Assembly: GCF_000336675.1 (NCBI RefSeq) | Contig: NZ_AOMB01000014.1 | Span: forward strand, 1 to 64,000 | Direction of reading: 5' to 3' | Length of the DNA: 64,000 bases | From: Halococcus hamelinensis 100A6 | Lineage (GTDB): Archaea > Halobacteriota > Halobacteria > Halobacteriales > Halococcaceae | Shown: positions 56,659 to 64,000 of the stretch, one piece after another | How the letters are laid out: every line of letters begins with the position of its first letter | Position numbering within the stretch: the stretch's first letter is position 1 | Program-made: the position numbers and the translations under genes | Notes under the pieces: model-generated | The model's database searches: none | Told to the model about the DNA's origin: nothing | The model's input: only the letters and a program-made list of their open reading frames with translations

Positions 56659-57408
56659 TCACATATCCCGCATCGAGGTCGGCAACGTCGGGAGGAACGG
56701 CATGTGGGAGGTAGCGAGGTAGGTCCCCTTCCTCACTGCGCCCTTCGCGTACTGGCGCGCGCTCCGGTGGATCGGGGTTCGTTTGCCGCGGATCTCGGTG
56801 TGGCCCTCCCGGATGGCCTCGACGACGTCGCCACCGTCGATGGCATTCGCATCGAGCGAGGCCCCGTCGAGGTCGATGCGGATGTCGGTGTGCGCTCGCC
56901 CGAGGTTCGGGAGGAAGTGGGCATCGCTGCCGCCGACGACGGGGTAGCGCTCGGCAGTGGCGAACGTCTTCGCGCGGCGGTTCCGGTAGCCGGTGAAGAC
57001 CATCGAGTTGTAGGCCTCGATCGCGTCGCAGTCGGTGAGGTTTCGTCGCTTGACGCCGTGACGGCTCCGCTGGAAGGGATGGGGTACGATGGCCACCCCG
57101 CCCAGCTCGCGGACCCGCTCGACGGTGGCTTCGAGCGGCCGACCGCGTTGCGGGCGGGTCTCGATCCCGATGGCCAGCAGGTGGCCGTGGGCGGTCGAGA
57201 CCTCGACGCCGGGGATCCCCAGGAGTCCGTACTCGGGTGCGAGTTCGGCCGCGCGACGGGACTCCTCGATGGCGTCGTGGTCGGTGACGACGACCCCGTC
57301 GAGGTCGATGTCGGCGGCGTGTTCGAGGAGCAGCTCGACCGGTTCGCGGCCATCGTAGGACCCCTCGGAGTGGACGTGGGGGTCGATGGTGACCGTGGTC
57401 CCGTCCAT
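56659..57408 (-). CDS. PHP-domain metal-dependent phosphoesterase
   Basis: A 249-residue PHP protein. Metal ligands are visible in order: DPHVHSEGSYD (HxH), VVTDHDAIEES, GIPGVEVS (Glu), VPHPF, and GGSDAH. This pattern is shared by histidinol-phosphatase, DNA polymerase III PHP and tRNA/oligonucleotide phosphoesterases. The exact substrate is unclear. ATG 57408 (MDGTTVTIDPH) is used. It diverges from the next gene by about 95 bp. Confidence 0.9.
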   Translation of the reverse strand: MDGTTVTIDPHVHSEGSYDGREPVELLLEHAADIDLDGVVVTDHDAIEESRRAAELAPEYGLLGIPGVEVSTAHGHLLAIGIETRPQRGRPLEATVERVRELGGVAIVPHPFQRSRHGVKRRNLTDCDAIEAYNSMVFTGYRNRRAKTFATAERYPVVGGSDAHFLPNLGRAHTDIRIDLDGASLDANAIDGGDVVEAIREGHTEIRGKRTPIHRSARQYAKGAVRKGTYLATSHMPFLPTLPTSMRDM

Positions 57409-57502
57409 TGACCACCCTTCGACACCCCGCTAGTTAATCGTTGTTCTCTACCCGGTGAGTGCAGGCAAAGCGCTCTTTAGGCTCTCGTCGTTCTATCGAA
57501 CC

Positions 57503-57721
57503 ATGATCGGGAGCTCGGTCGTCATGAAGGCCGCGAAGAAGGGGTACAAACGCTACGGGATTCCGGGTGCGGTGGTCGCCGGTGCCGGCACTCTCCTCGG
57601 GTTTCGGTTCGTCAAGCGCCGGTTCCTCTCGGGGAACGAGGGCGACGGCAACGATAGCAGCGACACGGACCTCGGCGACGTCGCCGACTCGGTGACCGAC
57701 TCCAGTTCGAGCAACAACTGA
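57503..57721 (+). CDS. Small membrane protein with acidic tail
   Basis: A 72-residue protein, MIGSSVVMKAAKKGYKRYG, with one hydrophobic segment (IPGAVVAGAGTLLGFRFV, about 20-37), a basic KRR stretch and an acidic, Ser/Asp-rich tail. The same frame opens at a GTG (57455), giving 88 residues and matching a TATA-like TAGTTAAT 24 nt upstream. Codon use in the extra part is less GC-biased, so I prefer the ATG. Function unknown. Confidence 0.6.
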   Translation: MIGSSVVMKAAKKGYKRYGIPGAVVAGAGTLLGFRFVKRRFLSGNEGDGNDSSDTDLGDVADSVTDSSSSNN

Positions 57722-57739
57722 GTTCTACGCCGTTCCGTC

Positions 57740-58129
57740 TTAGCCGGCCTTGAACAGCCGCTCGTACTCGTCGGGGAGCTGCGAGCGGACCTCGTTCCAG
57801 GCCTCGCCGTCGACCGCCCGTTCGAGGCTCTCGAGGACCGCCTGTACGTGGAGGCGGGCGCTGGAGACGTCGAGGCTCGCCCCCTGTTCTCGTTCGGCCT
57901 CCCGAACCCAGTCGACGAACTCGTCGGGCGAGAACCCGGCGGCTTCGTCGCCCTCGTTCTTCATCGCCGTCGCGAGGTTCGCGGGGAGTTCGTCGGTGAG
58001 CGCGTCGGCCCCGTCCCCGAGGCGCTCGCCGAGCACGCCGAGGGTCGCCTCGGCCGCCGCGACCGCCTCCTCGCGCGAATCGAGGTCGGCACGCGATTCG
58101 ACATCGCTGAAGAACTGCTCGTCGTCCAT
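57740..58129 (-). CDS. DUF2267 protein
   Basis: A 129-residue helical protein of the DUF2267 family (two related halves: MDDEQFFSDVESRADLDSREEAVAAAEATL and later VRLHVQAVLESLERAVDGEAWNEVRSQLPDEYERLF). The family is often found near stress or redox genes, but its role is not known. It is the reverse-strand neighbour of the small membrane protein, converging with it by 18 nt. Confidence 0.87.
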   Translation of the reverse strand: MDDEQFFSDVESRADLDSREEAVAAAEATLGVLGERLGDGADALTDELPANLATAMKNEGDEAAGFSPDEFVDWVREAEREQGASLDVSSARLHVQAVLESLERAVDGEAWNEVRSQLPDEYERLFKAG

Positions 58130-58319
58130 GTCCCGTCTCCTCCCGCCCGCTCCTTCGGTGTCGTGCCTGCACCCTCAGGGTGGCGAGCCGCTCCCAGGGT
58201 GGTCTCCCCTCACTTCGACCGTCGACCCGACGACCCATCCGACGCGGTCGACCGGAACGTTATTCGGCTCCGGGTGTTAGGTCGCCTCGAACGGGCCGTC
58301 ACGACGGCCGACCCCCACC

Positions 58320-58613
58320 ATGACAGTCTACGAGCAGTTCGCACGGTTTCGCGAGGCGGCCACGGAGGTGCTCCACGGTCTCTATCACGGGATGATCGAA
58401 CACCCCGCGTTCGAGCGGATAGAGAACGAGGCGATGGACAGCGAGGACGCCTTCTTCTTCGCGTGTTTCGCCGACGCCTTCGGCATCCCGAGCCCGGTGT
58501 CGTACTACACCGCCGAGCTCCTGCCCTACCTCGCCGAGGACTTCGAGGCGTGGGAACGCCGGATGTGGGACCGCGAGAGCGTGCTCGACTGGAAGGGCGA
58601 CTATCACTTCTAG
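58320..58613 (+). CDS. Small helical protein coupled to Get3/ArsA
   Basis: A 97-residue acidic, all-helical protein, MTVYEQFARFREAATEVLHGLYHGMIEHPAFERI, rich in aromatic residues. It ends with WDRESVLDWKGDYHF. The stop lies 1 nt before the Get3-like ATG, so the two should be translated together. No family is recognised. The tight coupling suggests that it acts with the ATPase, but that is inference. Confidence 0.7.
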   Translation: MTVYEQFARFREAATEVLHGLYHGMIEHPAFERIENEAMDSEDAFFFACFADAFGIPSPVSYYTAELLPYLAEDFEAWERRMWDRESVLDWKGDYHF

Positions 58614-58614
58614 A

Positions 58615-59577
58615 ATGTCGAAGTTCACCTTCTTCGGCGGCAAGGGCGGCGTCGGTAAGACCACCGTCTCGGCCGCCTTCGGGGTCCGGTCGGCGAACGC
58701 CGGCGACGAGACCCTCCTGGTCTCGACCGACCCCGCCCACAGCACGAGCGACGTCTTCGGCCAGTCGTTCGGCGACACCCCGACCCAGGTCACGGGCTAC
58801 GACGGCCTCTCGGCGATGGAGATCGACCCCGACGCCGAGGTCGAGGCCCACCTCCAGGGGATCCGCAAGCAGATGGCCGAGCAGGTCTCCCAGGTGGTCG
58901 TCAACGAGATCGACCGCCAGATCGAGATGGCCCACAACACGCCGGGGGCCTACGAGGCGGCGCTGTTCGACCGCCTGATCCACGTCATGCGCGAGGAGAG
59001 CGCGCCGTTCGACCGGGTGGTCTTCGACACCGCCCCCACCGGCGGCACGCTCCGCCTGCTCTCGCTCCCGGAGTTCCTCGGCGACTGGGTCGACCGACTG
59101 GTCGAGAAGCGCCAGCAGAGCCTCGACCGGTACGAGATGGCCGCCATCGGCGACACCGAACCCCGCGTCGACGCGGAGACCGACCCGATCATCGCGCGCC
59201 TCCGCGAGCGCAAGGAGCGGTTCGCGTTCGCGGGCCGCACCCTCCGCGAGGACGCCGTCTTCTATCTCGTCTGCAACCCCGACGAGCTCTCGGTGGCCGA
59301 GACCCGACGGGCGGTCGAGCATCTCCGGAGCCACGACCTCGCGGTCGCGGGTCTGGTCGTGAACAAGCTCACCCCCGAGCCCGACCCCGAGGAGGACGGG
59401 ACCGGCGCGCGCTACCTCCGCGAGCGGTGTGCGCGCGAGCACGAGCGGGTCGAGGAGGTCGAAACCACGTTCTCGGTGCCCGTCGTCGCCCGGATCGCCG
59501 CCCGCAGCGGCGAGATCACCGCCGACGTGCTCGACGAGGTCGCGACCGAGCTCCCGGTTCGCCCTCCGTCAGCCTGA
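58615..59577 (+). CDS. Get3/ArsA-family ATPase
   Basis: A 320-residue ATPase of the ArsA/Get3 group. Deviant Walker A is GGKGGVGKTT (8-17), switch I is DPAHST (39-44), and switch II DTAPTGGTLRLL (138-149). The single-domain form and the absence of a zinc CxxC pair are as in archaeal Get3. Get3 delivers tail-anchored proteins to the membrane; ArsA family members also power arsenite efflux. No ars genes are near, so the Get3 role is more likely. It begins 1 nt after a small gene. Confidence 0.9.
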   Translation: MSKFTFFGGKGGVGKTTVSAAFGVRSANAGDETLLVSTDPAHSTSDVFGQSFGDTPTQVTGYDGLSAMEIDPDAEVEAHLQGIRKQMAEQVSQVVVNEIDRQIEMAHNTPGAYEAALFDRLIHVMREESAPFDRVVFDTAPTGGTLRLLSLPEFLGDWVDRLVEKRQQSLDRYEMAAIGDTEPRVDAETDPIIARLRERKERFAFAGRTLREDAVFYLVCNPDELSVAETRRAVEHLRSHDLAVAGLVVNKLTPEPDPEEDGTGARYLRERCAREHERVEEVETTFSVPVVARIAARSGEITADVLDEVATELPVRPPSA

Positions 59578-59681
59578 GACGGCTCCAGCCCTCGATCTCC
59601 CGGCAGGAATGGCCGCCGTCCCGCAGAATCGAGCGGCGAGGGAAACCGTTATGTCCCCACTTCGATAGTAGATCATGTCCT

Positions 59682-61409
59682 ATGGTCGCACTCATCTGGC
59701 TGGTGGTCGGCATCCTCGTCCTGTTCAGCATCGGGTATCTCGGCTACTCGCGCTATCTCGCATCGTTCGTCGGGCTCGACGAGGACAACGAGACGCCGGC
59801 ACACAAGTACGAGGACGGCCAGGAGTACGTGCCGGCGAAGAAGCCGGTGCTCCTCGGCCACCACTACTCGAGCATCGCGGGCGGCGCGCCGATCGTGGGC
59901 CCGATCACGGCGGGCCTGCTGTGGGGCTGGCTCCCGGCGGTCCTCTGGATCGCGATCGGCAACCCGCTGATGGGTGCGGTCCACGACTTCGTCTCCCTCA
60001 GCGGGAGCCTCCGTCACGAGGGCCGCTCGATCGGGTCGATCATCGGCGAGTACATCGGCGACGAGGGCAAGAACCTCCTGCTCTGGTTCGCCTTCCTCAC
60101 CATCATCCTCGTGGTCGCGGTGTTCGCGTTCGTGGTCGGGCTGGTCTTTCAGGAGTTCCCGAGCGCGGCGACCGCGAGCCTGCTCTACATCGCGCTCGCG
60201 CTGGTCTTCGGGGTCTACCTCTACCAGCTCGACCTCCCCTTCATCCCCGGCACCGTCGTCTTCGTGACCCTCGTCTTCGCCAGCGTCTTCGTCGGGATCG
60301 AGTACCCGATCCAGCTCTCACAGGGTCAGTGGATCCCGATCGTGCTCGTCTACGCCTTCATCGCGAGCGTCCTCCCGGTCTGGACGCTGCTCCAGCCCCG
60401 GGACTACCTCTCGTCGTTCCTGCTCTACGCGGGGGTCGGCGGCGCGCTGATCGCCATCATCGTCGGCACGGTGCTCGGCAGCGCGGACCAGGCGCTCGTG
60501 ACCAACATCCCGGCCTTCACCAGCTTCGGCGGCAACAGCGCCCTCGGGGCGGCCAGTCCGCTGTTCCCGATGCTGTTCGTCACCATCGCGTGCGGGACGA
60601 TCAGTGGCTTTCACTCGCTCGTCTCCTCGGGCACCACGTCGAAACAGCTCAACAAGGAGACCGACGCCCGGCTGATCGGGTACGGGGGAATGCTCGGCGA
60701 GGGCCTGCTCGCCATCGTCGCGCTCTCGGCGGTCGCCGTCGTGGGCGTCACCGCGGGCGACGCCACCGGCGGGGTCGGCCTCGCGCTCCCGAAGTTCGCC
60801 ACCGGCGGCGGGATCTTCCTCTCTAGCCTCGGGATCCCGACCTCCTTCGGCGCGCCGTTCATGGCGCTCGTGATGGTGAGCTTCCTGCTCACTTCGACCG
60901 ACACCGCGCTCCGTCTGGGTCGGTACCTCTTCGAGGAGATCGTCGGCACGCCCGACAACACGGCCGAGGAGGTCGCCTCGAACCGCTACGCCAACAGCCT
61001 CTTCCAGTGCATCGTGGCCTACGTCCTGATCGCCTCGGGCACCTGGACCCCGCTCTGGCAGCTCTTCGGCAGCGCGAACCAGCTCCTCGCCGCGCTCGCG
61101 CTGCTGACCGCGACGGTGTGGCTCGCGAACTGGGACGAGAGCAAACAGCTCATCAGCACCGGCGTGCCGATGGCGCTGATGTCGGTCATAACCGTGTGCG
61201 CGCTGGTCTACCTCGAATACTACCAGAACCTCTATCAGGGACTGATCCTCGGGAACGCCGAGACCGCGGCGTGGTCGCTGGTCCTCCAGATCCTCATCGG
61301 CACGGTGCTCATCGTTCTCGCGCTCGCGCTCCTCAGGCGCGGTATCGGCAACATCCGGAGCATCCGTGGCGGGACGCCTACCGCCACCGACGGCGGCACG
61401 GACGAGTAA
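59682..61409 (+). CDS. cstA: Carbon starvation protein CstA (peptide/pyruvate transporter family)
   Basis: A 575-residue polytopic membrane protein of the CstA family, with about 15 hydrophobic segments. Conserved parts include HKYEDGQEYVPAKKPVLLGHHYSSIAGGAPIVGP, FVSLSGSLRHEGRSIG, and CGTISGFHSLVSSGTTSKQL. The family imports pyruvate or peptides under starvation. ATG 59682 is used; the preceding ATG at 59675 is in another frame. A TATA-like CGTTATG lies about 30 nt upstream. Confidence 0.93.
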   Translation: MVALIWLVVGILVLFSIGYLGYSRYLASFVGLDEDNETPAHKYEDGQEYVPAKKPVLLGHHYSSIAGGAPIVGPITAGLLWGWLPAVLWIAIGNPLMGAVHDFVSLSGSLRHEGRSIGSIIGEYIGDEGKNLLLWFAFLTIILVVAVFAFVVGLVFQEFPSAATASLLYIALALVFGVYLYQLDLPFIPGTVVFVTLVFASVFVGIEYPIQLSQGQWIPIVLVYAFIASVLPVWTLLQPRDYLSSFLLYAGVGGALIAIIVGTVLGSADQALVTNIPAFTSFGGNSALGAASPLFPMLFVTIACGTISGFHSLVSSGTTSKQLNKETDARLIGYGGMLGEGLLAIVALSAVAVVGVTAGDATGGVGLALPKFATGGGIFLSSLGIPTSFGAPFMALVMVSFLLTSTDTALRLGRYLFEEIVGTPDNTAEEVASNRYANSLFQCIVAYVLIASGTWTPLWQLFGSANQLLAALALLTATVWLANWDESKQLISTGVPMALMSVITVCALVYLEYYQNLYQGLILGNAETAAWSLVLQILIGTVLIVLALALLRRGIGNIRSIRGGTPTATDGGTDE

Positions 61410-61439
61410 TCGAGGGTCGAGATCGGTTTTCGACCGACC

Positions 61440-62063
61440 TCACTCGAAGATCGCGTCGGCGAGCCGGCCGAACAGCCCCCGTTCCCGGGCGGGGGGCGCT
61501 CCCCACGTCCGGAACGCCGCGGCGACGTCGGCCTGCTCGCTCGCGACGAGTGTCTCGGTCTCGGGCGCGACCACCACGAGGTTCACCTCGTAGTGGCCGA
61601 AGTAGCCGTACTTGAGCAGGGTTCGGTCCCGAAAGCCGTCGACGTAGTCGGCGACCGGGTCCGTGATTTCGGGGACCACGAGCACGAAGGTGAACTCGGT
61701 GCTGTAGTGGCGCTCGTCGGGCACGACCCACTCGTCGGCCAGCCGGTGGCCGAGGTCGACGAGCGAGTCCAAGCGGCTCGAATCGACCGTCTCCACCCGC
61801 CGAGCGAGGAGGTGTTCGTCGGAGTCGTGCTGACCGTACGAGAGCGTCGGGTGGAGGAAGTACTTCTCGCGTTTGAGAACGAGTTCGCCGTAGAGTGCCC
61901 ACCCCGTCCCCTCGACGGGGTAGTCGGGTTCGAGGTCGTAGGAGGTTTCGAGACGGCCGGCCACCTCGTCGAGATACGCGTCGTCCCACGTCGGTCGCGT
62001 CTCGTCGGGCTCGGCCGCCGACCGCGTCTCGTCGGGGCTCGCCTCGGAACGACCCTCAGCCAT
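61440..62063 (-). CDS. Conserved haloarchaeal protein of unknown function
   Basis: A 207-residue soluble acidic protein. After a variable N-terminal ~45 residues, it has segments such as YPVEGTGWALYGELVLKREKYFLHPTLSYGQHDSDEHLLARRVE and STEFTFVLVVPEITDPVADYVDGFRDRTLLKYGYFGHYEVNLVVV, beta-rich and conserved-looking. No motif assigned. The ATG 62063 overlaps the upstream cupin gene by 8 nt, so the two are co-translated. Confidence 0.7.
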   Translation of the reverse strand: MAEGRSEASPDETRSAAEPDETRPTWDDAYLDEVAGRLETSYDLEPDYPVEGTGWALYGELVLKREKYFLHPTLSYGQHDSDEHLLARRVETVDSSRLDSLVDLGHRLADEWVVPDERHYSTEFTFVLVVPEITDPVADYVDGFRDRTLLKYGYFGHYEVNLVVVAPETETLVASEQADVAAAFRTWGAPPARERGLFGRLADAIFE

Positions 62064-62430
62064 CGGCCTCGTAGGCGTGGGCGTCGTCGACCGCGGGCGC
62101 GCCGACCGCGACCGCCCGGACACCCGAATCGGCGTCCGCGGGCACGAACGCCCGGTGTGGGCTCCCGGGCTCGGCGACGAACACCTCGCCCGTCGCGGCG
62201 GTGTACTCGCGCTCGGGCGTCTCGACGTGGAGGGTCCCGTCGAGCACCACGAACGCCTCCTCCTGTTCGTCGTGGTAGTGGTACTTCAGGGGAACCGTCT
62301 CGCCCGGTTCGGCCGTGTAGACGTTCAGCGCGACGTTTTCGAGCCCCGCCGCCTCCCCCACCGCCCGGCGGTCGGCGTCGCGGTCCGGGGTCGGGTCGAG
62401 GTCCGCGGGGTCGATGACGTGGTAGCTCAC
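62056..62430 (-). CDS. Cupin domain protein
   Basis: A 124-residue single cupin. Motif 1 is KYHYHDEQEEAFVVLDG with His and Glu metal ligands. Motif 2 is GEVFVAEPGSPHRAF. The metal site looks intact. The substrate is unknown. It is the first gene of a minus-strand pair with the 207-residue protein. It diverges from the 69-residue gene by 82 bp. Confidence 0.87.
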   Translation of the reverse strand: MSYHVIDPADLDPTPDRDADRRAVGEAAGLENVALNVYTAEPGETVPLKYHYHDEQEEAFVVLDGTLHVETPEREYTAATGEVFVAEPGSPHRAFVPADADSGVRAVAVGAPAVDDAHAYEADG

Positions 62431-62512
62431 ATCGCCCGGAAGACGGCCACGAGTAAAGCCGTTGTCGCGCTCCGGGCAAAGCTATAGGTGAGTCGAACCC
62501 GATCGATCGGGC

Positions 62513-62722
62513 ATGGGAAATTCCGACGACGTCGAGGCCTGCGGCCGGTGTGCGACGAGCACCGTCGTCGACGCGACGGGCGTGAGCGCCGACCCCTACG
62601 CCGGCGGCCACATCGAGGTCGACGAGCGCGAGGCGCGCACGGTGTCGGGCCACGTCATCGCGCTCGGACGGCTCTCGGAGTGGCTGACCGACCTCGGCCG
62701 GCGGCTCACCTACGGTCGGTAG
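62513..62722 (+). CDS. Small protein with a CxxC motif
   Basis: A 69-residue protein starting MGNSDDVEACGRCATSTVVDATGVS, with one CxxC (Cys10/Cys13) and a basic, helical C-terminus (LSEWLTDLGRRLTYGR). The single Cys pair is too few for a complete zinc ribbon unless it dimerises. It is preceded by a CTATAGG TATA-like element (about 62482-62487), 26 nt before the ATG. Function unknown. Confidence 0.6.
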   Translation: MGNSDDVEACGRCATSTVVDATGVSADPYAGGHIEVDEREARTVSGHVIALGRLSEWLTDLGRRLTYGR

Positions 62723-62781
62723 ACCGCTCCCCGCACCGGGGTCGGCGGTAAAACAGCACCTTCGACGAACGCAGGAGGGAG

Positions 62782-64000
62782 TCAGGAACCGAGCTGTCCG
62801 GAGGGCTGACTTATCTCCCGCTTCGTGGCCTCGTAGCCGCCCGCCGCCGCACCGACCGTCGCCCCCGCGAGCAGCCAGAAGCCGGTGTTGCCGACGACCC
62901 AGCTGTACGAGGACATCCACGAGGAGTAGGCGCAGAAGGCACAGATCGCGGCCAGCACCGCGGCCCACAGCAAGCGGTCGTCCCCGCCGTTCGCCAGCGC
63001 GAGCCGGAGCGCGACCCAGAGCACCGCCACCACGGCGAGCACGTAGAACCCGAAGCCGACGTAGCCGGTCGCGGCGAGGTTCGCGAGGACGGTGTTGTGG
63101 ACCCCGATGTCCGCCTCCCCGATGTAGCGCTCCGAGCGAATGTAGAAGTTGCCCCCGCCGATCCCGAACCAGGGGTACTGTCCGGCGAGCCGGATCGCCG
63201 CGGCGTACTCCTCTAGCCGGATGTCGAGCGAACTCGTGCGGAACACCTGCGCGCCACCGTCGGCCGACGTGACGATCCACTGGACGACACGGGCGAGCGC
63301 GAGGAGCGCCACCACGATAGCGCCGACGACCGGAAGCGCGGCGAGCGTCGAGTAGCGCCGCTTCGTCCGAATCGCGAGCGTCCCGAGGAGGTAGAGCCCG
63401 AAGAACCCACCCAGCAACAGGAGCGTCGCCCAGCCAGCGTCGGTGTCGGCGACCCGTATCGAGAGCACCGCGCCCACGACCCCGACACCGACCGCGAGCA
63501 GCGCGGGCCACGACCGCCGGGCCGCGACCGCGACCGCCAGCGGGATGACCATCAACAACAGCATCGCCAGCTCGCGGCCGTGGCCGACGAACCCGCCGGC
63601 GTAGAAGCCAGTGGCGACCTCGTAGGGCCCCAGCGCGAACGCCCCGAGATAGCGGTCGGGCGGTTCGCCGAGGAAGGGAAAGCCGAGCATTCCACCGTTC
63701 ACGACCTGGACGAGCGAGACGACGAGGTTCCCGCCGACCGCGACCACGAACGGCGTCACCACACACCAGGCGTTCGTTCGGCGCGCCACCAGCGCCGCGA
63801 CGCCGAACACCACGAGATAGCGGAGCTGTTCGACCCCGTACATCAGTCCGGCCGTCTCGGAGCCGCCGTTCGCGACGGCCCCCGCGGCGACCGTCCAGCA
63901 GACGAACCCGGCGAGACACGCGGCCGCGAGCCACCCGGCGTTCAACCCGACCGAGGCACCGTCCTCGACCGCGTCGGCCACCAGGAACACCGCGAGCGGT
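62782..64000 (-). CDS. O-antigen ligase-like membrane protein (truncated at window end)
   Basis: At least 402 residues with about 11 membrane segments. The periplasmic-type loop with VFRTSSLDIRLEEYAAAIRLAGQYPWFGIGGGNFYIRSERYIGEADIGVHNTVLANL contains the short RLEEYAAA and GxGxxxF and VHNT motifs of the Wzy/WaaL ligase family. These join a lipid-linked glycan to an acceptor. Its 5' end lies beyond position 64000, so the GTG at 63990 is probably internal. It fits the UDP-GlcNAc 2-epimerase genes elsewhere in the window as surface-glycan machinery. Confidence 0.82.
   Translation of the reverse strand, partial: PLAVFLVADAVEDGASVGLNAGWLAAACLAGFVCWTVAAGAVANGGSETAGLMYGVEQLRYLVVFGVAALVARRTNAWCVVTPFVVAVGGNLVVSLVQVVNGGMLGFPFLGEPPDRYLGAFALGPYEVATGFYAGGFVGHGRELAMLLLMVIPLAVAVAARRSWPALLAVGVGVVGAVLSIRVADTDAGWATLLLLGGFFGLYLLGTLAIRTKRRYSTLAALPVVGAIVVALLALARVVQWIVTSADGGAQVFRTSSLDIRLEEYAAAIRLAGQYPWFGIGGGNFYIRSERYIGEADIGVHNTVLANLAATGYVGFGFYVLAVVAVLWVALRLALANGGDDRLLWAAVLAAICAFCAYSSWMSSYSWVVGNTGFWLLAGATVGAAAGGYEATKREISQPSGQLGS

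Noticed and set aside
61583-63934. 783-codon reverse-strand open frame near the window end
   Set aside because: Arginine-rich shadow that runs through four real genes (membrane ligase, small CxxC gene, cupin, 207-residue gene).

Overview
This is chromosomal DNA from an extremely halophilic archaeon (class Halobacteria). The evidence is the high GC content, the very acidic proteins, RNA polymerase subunits split as B''/B' and A'/A'', the cdrL-cdrS-ftsZ2 cell-division locus, leaderless TATA promoters, and many short haloarchaea-type proteins. The genus cannot be fixed from the sequence alone; Halococcus or a relative is a guess. The first 26 bases are not genomic: positions 7-25 are the 19-bp Tn5/Nextera mosaic end, so the window starts at a contig end inside rpoB''.

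Layout. 0-14 kb is the transcription/translation core: rpoB''(partial)-rpoB'-rpoA'-rpoA''-nusA-like, then an acetyltransferase and a flavoprotein inserted before rpsL-rpsG, a reverse-strand HExxH protein, and aEF-2 (fusA). 14-20 kb holds tRNA-Ser(CGA), a MoxR ATPase, and a reverse-strand membrane operon (DUF4129, small membrane protein, DUF58, membrane protein). 20-22.5 kb holds tRNA-Tyr(GTA) and the cdrL / cdrS-ftsZ2 module with a palindromic operator-like site. 22.6-30 kb carries housekeeping genes (NcsA tRNA thiolase, IMPDH/GMPR family enzyme, endonuclease IV, lipoate ligase, Rio2 kinase). 30-42.5 kb carries KatG, a sugar-nucleotide pair (Gfo/Idh and UDP-GlcNAc 2-epimerase), CorA, eL15, a DsbA-like protein, a carotenoid/squalene-type flavoenzyme, ThiDN and DedA. 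42.6-47.4 kb is the overlapping mutS-mutL pair. 47.4-54 kb has a PfkB kinase, a lipoamide-dehydrogenase-type enzyme, an MFS transporter, two SDRs and a PUA protein. 54-64 kb has RNase R, a DUF433/DUF5615 toxin-antitoxin pair, a PHP protein, a Get3/ArsA ATPase coupled to a small gene, CstA, cupins, and a truncated O-antigen-ligase-like membrane protein.

There is no CRISPR array, transposase, integrase or rRNA. The most unusual non-coding signal is a family of intergenic hairpins. Their stems change with base-pair compensation, but the loop stays close to TCRCTYCGYTC. They are densest between the divergent HExxH gene and fusA and recur in at least four other intergenic islands. Both tRNA genes also have a copy of their own 3' end just downstream, which looks like an old integration footprint. 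Other points of interest are a helix-turn-helix-like insertion in RpoA', a switch-like leader before the eL15 gene, and a possible relic of an AIR-synthase-like gene overlapping thiDN.
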